A stretch of 64,000 bases of DNA, taken from positions 17,515,794 through 17,579,793 of the forward strand of contig JAEMBT020000009.1 of NCBI GenBank assembly GCA_018873245.2. The letters run 5' to 3'. The DNA is from Archegozetes longisetosus. Lineage: Eukaryota > Arthropoda > Arachnida > Sarcoptiformes > Trhypochthoniidae. A model generated the notes under the pieces. That model saw only the letters and a list, made by a program, of their open reading frames with translations, had not been told where the DNA came from and made no database searches. Made by a program: the position numbers and the translations under genes. Shown in pieces: positions 24,995 to 35,519 of this stretch. Numbering within the stretch: position 1 is the stretch's first letter; each line of letters begins with the position of its first letter.

Positions 24995-25450
24995 CAGTCC
25001 GTCCAAAATAAAACTAAACTGAAATGTTAAGTACACTTTTTCTTCAGATGCAGATTATGAATAAAAAGAAAAGTTGATCTAATCATAAGGTTTCAAATAA
25101 AAGCAAGTCTTAAATTAAAAATGGTCTTCTCAATAAAAAATAGTTTTTATTTATAAAAATTTATTTGTTAACTAATTCTTGTGATCGGGTTAGAGAAGAA
25201 TTCTTTGATAAGTTTAGTAAAAATGTTCAACCAATGAGACAATTATTGACACATTTTGACCTTATGTTGCAGAAAATTTAATTTCCATTTCTAAACACTA
25301 TTTTTATAAACTAACATTAGATTAATAAAAGTTGGTTGTGATAAATCAAATTTTCTGTGCATGAGTGATTGATTTTACCTGCGATTAAAATATAAAAATT
25401 AAAACGCTTAAACTGCTCTATATCAATTTACTCTTATTTTGGACAGACTA
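24995..25450. mobile_element. MITE with Tc1/mariner-like ends (CAGTCCGTCCAAAATAA)
   Basis: The left end reads CAGTCCGTCCAAAATAA and the right end is the complement of TAGTCTGTCCAAAATAA; both are flanked by TA (24993-24994, 25451-25452). It is 456 bp long with no frame. Inverted similarity fades after about 30 bp, so this is a deletion derivative of a short-TIR transposon. Confidence 0.7.
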
Positions 25451-28250
25451 TACTAACTCCATTTAGTCGTTTTATTTGTTTTTTGAAAACTTGTTTTCAA
25501 CAAAATAAATATTTTACTTTTGTGAATTATTCAAAATTAAGAATTGAAGGATAAACAGAAAAATATAAGAGGCTTTAATATGATTAATGAAATTAACTTC
25601 AAGTCATAATCCTTTATTCTGTTTAATATATAATGATCGGAAAGCATAGTGGTGAAACCAGTAGAGGCCAAGGTTAGGTGCATAGACTCCCTTAGCTTTA
25701 ATCAAAACAACGGATACAATTACATGTATCATACGGACATGAAATCTAATTAGCTTACGCTTATTTCTTATAACTAAATAGACTACTAAAACTATAATGC
25801 CAACGATAGAAGTTTTGATCTAGCTGAACTATCACACAAAACTTGTAAGTATAAACTTTGTGCTACTCAGTGAAATTTTTTGCTATGTCACTAAAATAGT
25901 AATCGTCACATTGCAATCAATGTAAAAATTTAATCTGCATTGAAAATGCAAATCAATGCCAAGGTTTCTCGTTTCTCAAGCGAGATAGTATTTGTATCCT
26001 ATATTCAATTCCGGTTTCGAATAGGCGTAATAAAAGTGTAATTTATTATGAATATGTGGATATGAATTAAATCAACAAAATTTTGTCGCTTTTCCTTCTT
26101 TAAAGCAAATAATAAGTTCTTTTGAGAAAAAAGAAAAGTATTTCAGGAATAAGAGTAAAATATTGTTGAACAATACTTTATTTCTCAGTATTCTTTATTC
26201 TTATTTCAGTGTCTGAATTCTTTTATTTCGTGTGCTTTACATTTCAAAATAATAATCAAATTTAAGAGAATGTGATTATATAGAGAGTAGAAGAGATATA
26301 ATGTTGACCTAAACCAATAACAGATATATTAGAAAATGTCAATAAATCCGGATTGAAATAAGAAAAAATGGTTTAGATGGTAGTTCATAGAACTTTAAGA
26401 TTAGTATTTCAACATAAGTAAGTATAAGAACACAGTGAATATAGAATATTATGAAAGAATATTCTTATCTTACTCCAACTACATATTTGTTTACATTCAA
26501 ACCAGTCTGATGTTGGATTCAGGATATTAAATATTGTTCAAAAAAAGCTTTCAGTAGAATTATGTCAACCTTATAAAAATGAACCTATTACCTAACAATT
26601 CTTCTATGGTATGCATAGCGTATGGTTTAGCACGAGCTGATCATGTTTTATATTTGCTTTCAATTATCTCCTACTTGAACAACACAAAAGTGTTGTAGAA
26701 TAAACTTCTGTAATTCTTTAATTGTTATCATACTTCACTTGTTATCACCACAAGTTCTCCATAGTTTTTAATATTTGTTATCTGAAAATAAATTTCAAAT
26801 TCTTCAGAAAATTTTCAAGTATCAACTCTTAAGACTTATTTATAAATTAGATCTCTTTAAAACTGATTAGCAAATGATAAGCTAAATACTTTCCTGTCAC
26901 TCACATGTCAATTATCAGTTTGAAGTGCATTAAAAATTTGATATTTCTTAACTATATCTTTAAATTTATCTCATTTACTGTACTGCATATCAGTGTAGTG
27001 CTATAACATCTCTATACCTTTATAAACTTAGTATGATTCGGATTAAGTCAGGTTAGGTTAGATAATAAAAGAGTAGGAGTTATATTATGAGTGTGACTTT
27101 TCATTATTATGCCAGTAGGTGGAAAATTCAAATCAAATATTTATTATTTTCTACCAAACGCTAGTATACAAACATTGGCTCCTTTTTAAGCTAACAAATT
27201 GTTAGCAAGAAATATTTGAAAACGTAAATTGTTTTTCTTGAGGGCTTATCATAGAATGGAATCATGTAAGATGAATGTAAGATACCATGATACTATTCAT
27301 CTTATTTCTTACAAAAGAAATAAAAAATAATTGATTAATAGAGTATTTTTAGCAAGAAGAGACTTGAGGCTAAATTACAAGACAATATTAAGTTTTATTG
27401 ACTCAATCAACTTTTCAAACATTTTCGAGACATCTTTATTTTTTCATTTCAATTAAAACTCTCAAAAGATAGTCATGTGATAGCCTGAAGGCAACAGGAA
27501 TACTGCTATGATTTCATGTTTATTAATTAAAGAAACTCTATTCAAATTCATTAAATTGATCAAAAACCTCATCAATTGATTTATTATTCAAAAATAATTA
27601 CCATAAATGCTGGAAAGAAAATTAAGGCTTCAAACTGAATTTGATATTTGAATTGCAAAATGCTATACGAGTTGCTATTGAATAAAATGATTTGAAGCTT
27701 TGCTTAGTTAGGGAATTAATAGGACTTGACAAAGTTTCCTCCAATTTTGATAACTATTTTTTGAAAGCTTTCAGAACTCAATAACATCGAATTGCAACAC
27801 ACAAATATAAGATAAATATATTAAAGCACAAATCAAGCTTCCTTAAACTGAATTGAGTTAAACGATAATTGAAATTATTATAAAGTAGTTAACAATTGTG
27901 ATCATAATAGCAAACTTGAGTGCTATTCAAAGATAGAGATATGTCGAAAACATAATCATCCAAGTTATTTAATCTTTAAAATTAAAATATAATCTTATAA
28001 GATATTTGAAGTATTAAACAGAAATACAATTTAAAATACAACATACACTGATGAAATGTATTTGAAACTAGTTAATTGAATATAAAAATACTAGATGAAT
28101 CAAAAATGATTGCTAAGAGCTTCCCTTCAAAAGCTTTTCTCTCCCTACAACTCTCTCGATTTGCAATCATTTTTGTATGACATCAACCTTTATGTTGTAA
28201 TACCATGTGTTATGTAAACTTCATTTTTAACTAAGTTATTCGTGTCTATG

Positions 28251-28255
<5 letters not shown>
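25451..28255. other. Intergenic, no gene recognised
   Basis: AT-rich. An imperfect inverted repeat of roughly 100 bp is centred near 26166-26170 ('attgttgaacaat'). No coding signal. Confidence 0.5.

Positions 28256-28285
<30 letters not shown>
28256..28285. repeat. (TC)15 microsatellite
   Basis: Uninterrupted TC dinucleotide run about 0.3 kb upstream of the SREBP-like gene. GA/CT runs are common in arthropod promoters, but a function here is only a possibility. Confidence 0.9.
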
Positions 28286-28289
<4 letters not shown>

Positions 28290-28472
28290 CTAGCTTGAGA
28301 AAAAGTAAATGTTGCTCACGTTTTGAACATTCATTCAAAATTGAAGGCTAAATAACAAAAGTTGCCTCTTTTATGACAATTATGCATAAAGTATATGAAA
28401 CCCTATCACTAACAGATAGTATGGTTAAAGACCGCCTCTTCACTGATAACTCCTATCATACTCTCCTATGAG

Positions 28473-28479
28473 TATATAT
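28473..28479 (+). promoter_or_regulatory. TATA-like box of the SREBP-like gene
   Basis: TATATAT lies about 95 bp before the ATG at 28574, which would put transcription start near 28500. It is the best TATA-like match close upstream of this intronless gene, but AT-rich background makes such matches common. Confidence 0.4.
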
Positions 28480-28573
28480 TAGGTTTTCAGATACTTGTTC
28501 GACTTCTGAATATCTTAATATTCGGTGAGTTGAGTGTTTGTAATAAGTTTATTACAAAAATTCTTTTCATACG

Positions 28574-29452
28574 ATGCTTTTGAGTTATTCACAAGAAATG
28601 GACGAATATATGCCTCTCAACTTAGAGCTCGAAAATTCCAGTTATCCCAACATGTTCATCGATGCAACAGCCACCACTGATGTAAAGCCGAACTCAGATC
28701 AAATATCTCTACTTAACATATCTGGTAATAGACCAGCATTTACGACTGATAAAAGCTCAAGACCAGACTCAAACGTTGATCATTTACTCAAAATAATCGA
28801 AAACCAAGAGAAACAGAACGAGAAGATGATGATTCAGTTCAGACTCAAGCAAGTCTTAATCGATTACCTCAAAGCCAAACAGTCTTCAGCACCACCTCTG
28901 TGCTCACCCCCAAGTCATCTAAATCTGACATCAATTGAATCGCAGACCAATTATCCGATATCAACACTTTCTCCTCCCGTATCACCAGATATTAGTCCCC
29001 AATTCAATTTTGGCGATGGCCCTCAAAGAACTGCTTCACTAATGTCATTGAATGGCGAAATCGTATCAATGAATGATCAAAGTGAAGAAGCGCTTGAAAT
29101 GAGATCGTCTTCTGACTCAGAGACAATTGACGATAATTTGGCAATTGTGCCATCGAAGAGATCGAATAATAGTAAGAAATGCAATAATTCTACAAAACAG
29201 TCGCAGAAAAGATCAGCTCATCTTTCGGCTGAGTTTAGATACCGTACAAAATTAAATGACAAAATAAGTAAATTGCGTAATATTGTTGGTCCGAAACTAC
29301 AGCTAAGCAAATCAGGAGTCTTAGGCAGAAGTATAGATTTGATTAATAAGCTTCAAAAAGCAAATAACAAATTGAAAGAAGAGAACAACAAAATGAGGCT
29401 TCTTTTGATGCAAGCCTGTAATCAAATACCTGGTTCTACTTCGCTCATTTAG
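28574..29452 (+). CDS. SREBP-like bHLH-zipper transcription factor, short and without membrane domain
   Basis: A 292-residue, single-exon protein. The C-terminal bHLH-zipper (about 210-285) carries H216, E220, R222 and R224 of the E-box-contacting basic region. It also has Y223, the tyrosine that marks SREBPs where other bHLH proteins have Arg (HxxxExRYR). The usual Asn after His is Leu here. Helix 2 (KSGVLGRSIDLINKLQ) and the zipper (LQKANNKLKEENNKMRLLL) follow the SREBP pattern. Known SREBPs are about 1000 residues, with two membrane helices and a SCAP-binding tail; this frame stops seven residues after the zipper, so it would be soluble and free of sterol-gated cleavage. Residues 68-101 look like an extra amphipathic helix, and 105-143 hold several Ser-Pro sites. 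An in-frame TAA 30 nt upstream fixes the start to this ATG or Met9. A retrocopy or a dedicated short paralogue are both possible. Confidence 0.85.
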   Translation: MLLSYSQEMDEYMPLNLELENSSYPNMFIDATATTDVKPNSDQISLLNISGNRPAFTTDKSSRPDSNVDHLLKIIENQEKQNEKMMIQFRLKQVLIDYLKAKQSSAPPLCSPPSHLNLTSIESQTNYPISTLSPPVSPDISPQFNFGDGPQRTASLMSLNGEIVSMNDQSEEALEMRSSSDSETIDDNLAIVPSKRSNNSKKCNNSTKQSQKRSAHLSAEFRYRTKLNDKISKLRNIVGPKLQLSKSGVLGRSIDLINKLQKANNKLKEENNKMRLLLMQACNQIPGSTSLI

Positions 29453-29513
29453 TTCAACTTGCTAACTTAACATTATGTGAATTAATTATGTTTATTCATT
29501 TGTTGTATAGTTC

Positions 29514-29519
29514 AATAAA
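29514..29519 (+). terminator. Poly(A) signal AATAAA of the SREBP-like gene
   Basis: AATAAA lies 61 nt after the stop codon, giving a very short 3' UTR. Confidence 0.6.
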
Positions 29520-31260
29520 ATCATTAATTAACTTGCAATTAAGTTGTATTTGATTATAGTTTTTCAAAATAAAGTCAAGTAGTCGTATATCTCTTAAATG
29601 ATGATGAATAGGAAATTATTTAACATCAGCAAAATTTATCTCGAATGATTTTATCTTTATTTATGAACAAATCATGGATTGGCAAATCTTCCTCGAATAA
29701 GATAACTGCCTTTAACCGGTAGAGCAAAATAAGAAGCGTCAAATTGAGTTACAATTTTGGATATTATAAACAATAGCAGCTCGAACTGTATAATCAATAA
29801 CTGTTATTTTATATCAATTTCAAAATTTCGCATATCAACTACAATAATAGCTTTTTGTCTGATTATCGGAAGTAAGTCTAGACATCTTATCCATTATTAA
29901 CTTGTTTTGGGTTGAGATCGAAAGCGAATAACAAAAATGAAACTGAGAAACAATGAAAATGTGTCTAGCAGAAATTATGAAAGTGTCTAGCAGAAATTAT
30001 GATATTAAAGTAGTATTTCTTTGGTGAGATATTACATATCTAATTAAACCAATTGAAATGATTTTTAGTGTGAAAAACAAACTCTGGATAGTTGCTAACC
30101 ATTATATGGTTGGATCAGTGCTATAAAGTCCTATTTCTAATACTATTATTATTGCAGATAAGACTTTATAGCAATCTCCAGACGGTGTATTATTGACAAA
30201 ATGTTTTCGAATTAATTCTGATAATTTTTTTGATTTTATGAAAATTCAAGGTCCGACCGAATTGAAAACATGTCGATTTAATAATTAGTATTCATTGTTC
30301 AATAAGGGCTTATTTAAGTATTGCTAAAAAGTTATTTTTACTGAAATGAATTGATTTCAGTTACTTTAAATAGAATAGACTGTACGGTGAAATGATTATC
30401 TAATCCATACCCTTGGCTTTGACCTAAATATTTTTTTTAGCTAAGCTGAATATGATAATTATATCAATAACTTTCACAATTGCTTATCATTAGTTTAATT
30501 AATAATGTTATCGTGCTCATGACAGGCAGCAATAATAATTTACAGAGACTAAATATTCATCATTTCAGACCAAACAGTCTGAAAATTTTTACGTACAAAT
30601 ATTTTTAGCTACTTTTTTCATTTCGATTCAGACATATTTACTTTACATTTAACTTCTTTGAAATAATCTATAAACTATCATAAATTTATGTCAATTTAAA
30701 TATAAAAATGATAGTTTTGTTAGTGCTAGAATTCATCAGATCATTTAAATATTCAATTCTATAATAAGTCTGTTAAATGATTTTATCAATGCTCAAATTA
30801 TACATTGTATAAACAAAATTTATTAAATATTAAAATAAATATTTTAATGAAAAAGATATAATCAATTAGGAATAAGCTTGACGTTGAAAGTAGTTTACGT
30901 TTCCAGAATCATCTGTTTCATTGAAATAAGTATGAGTATTATATTTGATCGCTTCATTCAACTATCACATTCTATTATCATAAAGTTTAATGATCCATTT
31001 AAAATTAATTGTCTAATTGGAGTTATGTCTCACTACGCATTGATATTTCTAACAATTAAAATCATAGCTTAGTATTGAGTGTGAAAATATGAATTTTTAA
31101 ATATTTAAAAGCCTTCTAACTAGTTTGTTTTTCTCCAAACCATAACTTCCTGTTATTTTTAAGAAAAAGTTTGTCAATATGATCATTTAGCAATTCTGAT
31201 CAGCGTTCGGCCTCTAAGGTATGTGTAGAAAACAAAAAATCACATGCCAAGACGTCCACA
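29520..31260. other. Intergenic, no gene recognised
   Basis: Holds a 24 bp duplication 'gtgtctagcagaaattatga' at about 29960-30002 and a 13-bp inverted repeat around 'tgctataaagtc' (30119-30174). The frame at 30878-31072 shows no domain. Confidence 0.45.
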
Positions 31261-31296
31261 GGGCCTCCTCAGGACCTCCTCAGGACCTCCTCAGAG
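31261..31296. repeat. 11-bp tandem repeat (caggacctcct)
   Basis: About three copies of 'caggacctcct', GC-rich against the local background. Confidence 0.75.
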
Positions 31297-33755
31297 CTCA
31301 TAGTTTCGAAGACAAAAAGTGGTGCTGCAGACAAGAATGTCTGATCGAGTGAGAATTAGACTTATTAAGAAATTGATAAGACTTAAATTGTATATATAGC
31401 TTTGAACTGCATTCAAATTAGAATTTGAAAGTTTATCAGTTCCTGTCTCTGTTACTATTATTGACTTATCGGAAATAAAAACAAAATAACCAACTCTATT
31501 TTGAAATGTTAAGCCAAGTCACACTGTATGATAATACATGATGTATCTCTAAATTTCAAACTGTGATATGATTTTCTTTCTCATCAATACTTCTTAGTGC
31601 TAAAACTTTTTAAGGTTTCAAAATAGGTTTTTACTAAAATAAAAAAGAGAAAATGTCTGAAAATGATTGAAATAGGCAAGATTTTACGAAAAAAGTATAA
31701 TCCTGATTTATTGAAAACAAAAATAGAATAATGGACTTTATAATGTATTTAAAATCGAAATTGACATTTAGAGTAACTTACATCAATTTGAAAGAATAAT
31801 CCTCGCAAATGTTTTTATACTTGATGGTAAACCTGCAACTAAATGTATGATAACCAAAAATATCTAATACCTACACCATATTCAATTTATAAAACTTATA
31901 CTTAAAATAGAAATAATAATAAAATGTCTAAGCTTTTAAAACAAAATTTGGCAAAAACAGAAAAGTAAATCATGTCTATTGACTTGTATTAAATTCAATC
32001 ATATAAATGTTATGAATGATTTAGAACTTTGAGCAAACTAAAATACTGAATCAACTCTCTATTTCCCTTGTTTTTCAAGTTCTCATCTCATGTTTACTTA
32101 TGCTTTGGGTTAGTTTGTTTTTGAGAAAATCATATCCAGACTCCAAGATAAACTAAATATTTTCTATTCAAGAACTTTGACTTTGTTTGTCAAATAGTTA
32201 TTCTAATGAAGTTCATGTATTTGTTTAGTGTTTCTAAAACAAAAAATCAGTCAGATTTTGATCCAGATTGAAAATTCTTGTTCATTTCAATCACATTCTA
32301 AATTATGATCAATCGAATTAACGGTTTTGATTAAAGTAAAAGTTTTTTATGCAATCAATTTGAAGTACTGTTCATTGAGATAAGTGATCTCAAACATTTT
32401 TCAACCCTTTAAGACATATGTTCTAAACCATGCTAAAAGTATTGAACTTCCAAATCATTGACCAGAGACTGCTTTTCAGTCGAAAAATCAATTTTCGTTG
32501 ACTTGTTATGAAATATTTACATGAAACTGAAGTATAATTTTATAAAGATCTGGCTGAAAATATTCAAACTTAATAATAACTTAGCGGAAAATGACATGAA
32601 ATTTAGGGAAAAGTTATAATTGTCATACAGGTTGACTTAAGACAAGGTTAAATATAATGTTTATCAGTACAAAATGAAGATAACATCACGCGTTCCGTAT
32701 AACTACACTTTATAACACACTTATATCAAGTATCGCTTGAATGCTATTTTTCCCGATAGTTGTTACATATTTTCTCATACATTTACTTAATATTTCGAAA
32801 TTATGTGATTATTGCTCTATCGTTGGCAACTAAGCACAGATAACTAGGTTTTAGCCTTAACTTTCATTTCACGTGTTCAACCATATGTAATTGTCGTGTT
32901 TCCAAAATGATAGCATTTCAATATTGCATTAGAGTTCAAATAACCACAGACTGTAAACACGAGTTGAAATGGAGCTATTTTAGCTATTTTTAGTATTTTC
33001 AAATTAGTTGTGCCTAATGGAGGGTAAGAAATTGATAATAAATTGATAATAAATTTATAGACCAAGTTAATCAGTTTCCGACAAGATAAAAATACTAACC
33101 CCTATTCAATTTTTCAATCTTTTAACAATTGCGTCAATTTTGATTGTCAGCTAAACTACCACTACGGCTCTGTGTAATCTTCTCTATTAAAATATTCATT
33201 TTTTTTCTTCTTCTTTATATCTGTTATTTTTCATTCTAATTCTGTTAAATCCTTCATATTTAGTGAAACAAAATTCTAATTTATTACATTTAAATCTATC
33301 ACAACTAAATTGTAGGAAACAAATGATGAAAAACGAAAAAAGTCTAAAACTAATTACATAAAAATCTTATAAACAATATATAAGTGCAATAAGTGAATAA
33401 ATAATTTATATTACAATAATTATATTGCTTTGAATATGAAACATGAATGACTCAGAAAATTTGTGCTCCAAAATGAAGATTAAAATGAAGATTAAAATGA
33501 AGATTAAAATAGATGAGATAAAGACTACTAAATCCTGAATTAACTAAAACTATACATACAATCAAATGACTATTACATAAAATAGTTTCTGTTGCCTATT
33601 CGTGATAAGTATTCAAAAATTATAATAAATTCAAGTCAGAGAATACTTAAAACTTAGCTAATAAAAAATCAAAGTAATTTAAGCACTAATCGACAAGCAG
33701 TCTCTCAGTAAAACTATAGTTTGAAAGATTCAATAGTATATTAATTACGTTTATC
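31297..33755. other. Intergenic, probable 3' flank of the mucin-like gene at its right end
   Basis: No gene recognised. Three and a half copies of 'aaaatgaagatta' lie at about 33471-33511. On the minus strand an AATAAA at 33285-33280 could be a distal poly(A) signal of the mucin-like gene; no nearer canonical signal was seen. Confidence 0.4.
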
Positions 33756-35038
33756 TCAATCTCCATTAGTAAAATTAGTTAAAGAGCTGAGAGTACTGTT
33801 AATAATTGTGAAATTATCCAATCTATTAGGAGTACTATTTCTGTGATTAAGCTCAGTGCTATGATTTATTACATTTTCAGATTGATTGTAAGACAAGATG
33901 TTGGACGAGGCAAGACTTGATGAAATCAGTCTCTCAGTAGTTAGATCTATTTGATAGAGTGCTGTATTATTATCATTATTATGCGATTCATTTGTCGCTA
34001 ATTCAATTGGTGTAGTAATTGGTGTCCTTGTCTTCATTGTGTTTTCCATTGTTGAAGATGAATAAGTAACTGCTAATGTATTGCTGCTTTCGTTTGTAGA
34101 TTTATCTGAAGCTGTATTGTTTGACAGTATGGTTGTATTGTTTTCTTCGATATCTGATTTTTCCGAAGAATTAAACGAACTTTTGTCGAAGTAAGTGCTC
34201 GTTGTATTTGTTGTTACTTTAGTTGTATTTTCCTCTTCGTTATCAGGAATTTCAGTCCAATTGGAAGTATTGTTTGGCATCAAAGTTACAAAAATGTCAT
34301 TCAGTTTATTCGTAACATTCGTTGAAATACTATTATTAAAATGTTCGCCAGTGACAGACTTTTCTGATGTTTTATTATATGAATCGCTAGTATTAAAAAG
34401 TAATGGATAAGTTGTAACATTCCAATCTTCGAAACTATTCGTTGCATTAGTTGAGTTAAGTTGAAGGAGATATACAGGTTGGTCATGACAGCGGGCAAAT
34501 CTTTCGATATAAATAATGAATGCGACACTGATAGCTATACCTAATAGCGATACCACTATTATTGACCAAATAAATAAACGCAAAAGTGTCTTGCAACATT
34601 TTCGGCAATTGCAGTAACTTTCATTTTCCTCCTCTTTGTTCAAGTCTATAGGATAACTTATATGCTGAAAACTATTTTCGGGTATTCTTCAAACCGCCGA
34701 TGCGTTGGTAATGACATACTTTCAGGTGAATCCATATGATTGAAGTTGAAAACCCAAGAACTGGCCTGAGTTTCAATACCATTATTGTGATTATTAGTCC
34801 AGTTCTGACCGAAATGATTGCTACGATAGTCTGGTACCTGTTCTTCACTGGTTGGTGTGGAGAGAAAGGCCGGATTTATTATACCATTGTTCTCAGGAGT
34901 ACTTAGTTTTCCTATTATTGGTGTTTCCTTAAAAATAAGTTTATATTCAAGTTTATATTCACATTTTATTTGCACTAAGCATTAAATATTATCTCTTACG
35001 GTCATTTGATTCAATGGTATTTTGTTCTTTGTCTTCAT
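33756..35038 (-). CDS. Single-pass, N-glycosylation-rich mucin-like membrane protein (3 exons)
   Basis: My spliced model joins exons 35038-35000, 34927-34720 and 34645-33756, giving 378 residues. Both introns are GT-AG and short: 34999-34928 (72 nt, GTAAGA...TTTTTAAG) and 34719-34646 (74 nt, GTATGT...CCTATAG). The phases are 0 and 1 and both keep frame. Residues 1-105 are polar and probably cytosolic, ending in a basic Cys cluster (CNCRKCCK, a likely palmitoylation site). One hydrophobic helix spans about 106-129. The remaining roughly 250 residues are Ser/Thr/Asn-rich with about 25 N-x-S/T sequons. A basic, Cys-rich flank on the N-side and no signal peptide suggest type II topology. The family is not recognised; low-complexity ectodomains diverge fast. 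The first exon begins with ATG and has no acceptor close upstream, which is why I start there. Confidence 0.7.
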
Positions 35039-35507
35039 TATTGATGATAAAAAAGTATTAAATAAATATAAAAATATACGACAAACACTATTATTTCAAT
35101 AATACATAACAATAGTACTAACGAACACTTTGCGACCAATATTACTAACAGAGAACTATTAGGAAAAAGTCGAATAGGAATTAATTGAAGTGATACAAAA
35201 GAGGAAATGAAACAAATAATTACATTAAGACTGATGAAGAAATAGTTGCTCAAGTCAGAAATAAAGGAAAATGTTGTGTGATTGCGCAAACATCAGATAT
35301 ATTCACATATGAAAGCTTGAAAATACATTCCTACTAGTAATAAGTTTATTATTACTCATATTATGTTTTAGTACAAGTGCCAATTGTGTCATACACACAC
35401 TACTACCATACACATTACTACCATATACACTACCATACACACTATTACCATACATACTTTGAGATGACTCACCAAAATGTTTTAATATATCGTTGAATAT
35501 TGAACAT
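35038..35507 (-). CDS. Possible two-exon, two-TM small protein ending on the next gene's ATG
   Basis: Candidate exons are 35507-35473 (starting MFNIQRYIKTF) and 35230-35038. They are joined by a 242-nt intron with donor TG|GTGAGT and acceptor TTCTTCATCAG, phase 2, giving 75 residues. The second exon is strongly hydrophobic, with two predicted membrane segments separated by a short polar stretch (PIRLFPNSS). Its TAA (35040-35038) shares a base with the ATG of the mucin-like gene (TAATG). T-rich AT DNA easily yields hydrophobic frames, so this may be chance, or the region may be 5' UTR of the gene downstream. The canonical splice pair is the main support. No homologue recognised. Confidence 0.3.
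35395..35460. repeat. Minisatellite of 'taccatacacac' units
   Basis: Irregular 12 to 15 bp units on the plus strand (complement 'gtatggtagtgt') lying inside the proposed intron of the small two-TM gene. In one minus-strand frame it reads as a Tyr-Gly repeat (VYGS), which I consider a by-product. Confidence 0.75.
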
Positions 35508-35519
35508 TTTCTCACTTAT

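Noticed and set aside
34658..34975. Treating the 105-codon minus-strand frame as a separate gene
   Set aside because: Its first 16 codons are intron 1 and its last 20 codons are intron 2 of the mucin-like gene; only 34927-34720 is exonic in my model.
35303..35515. Tyr-Gly repeat frame (VYGS units)
   Set aside because: Starts with a non-ATG codon, derives from the 'taccatacacac' minisatellite and is interrupted by a strong splice donor in another frame.
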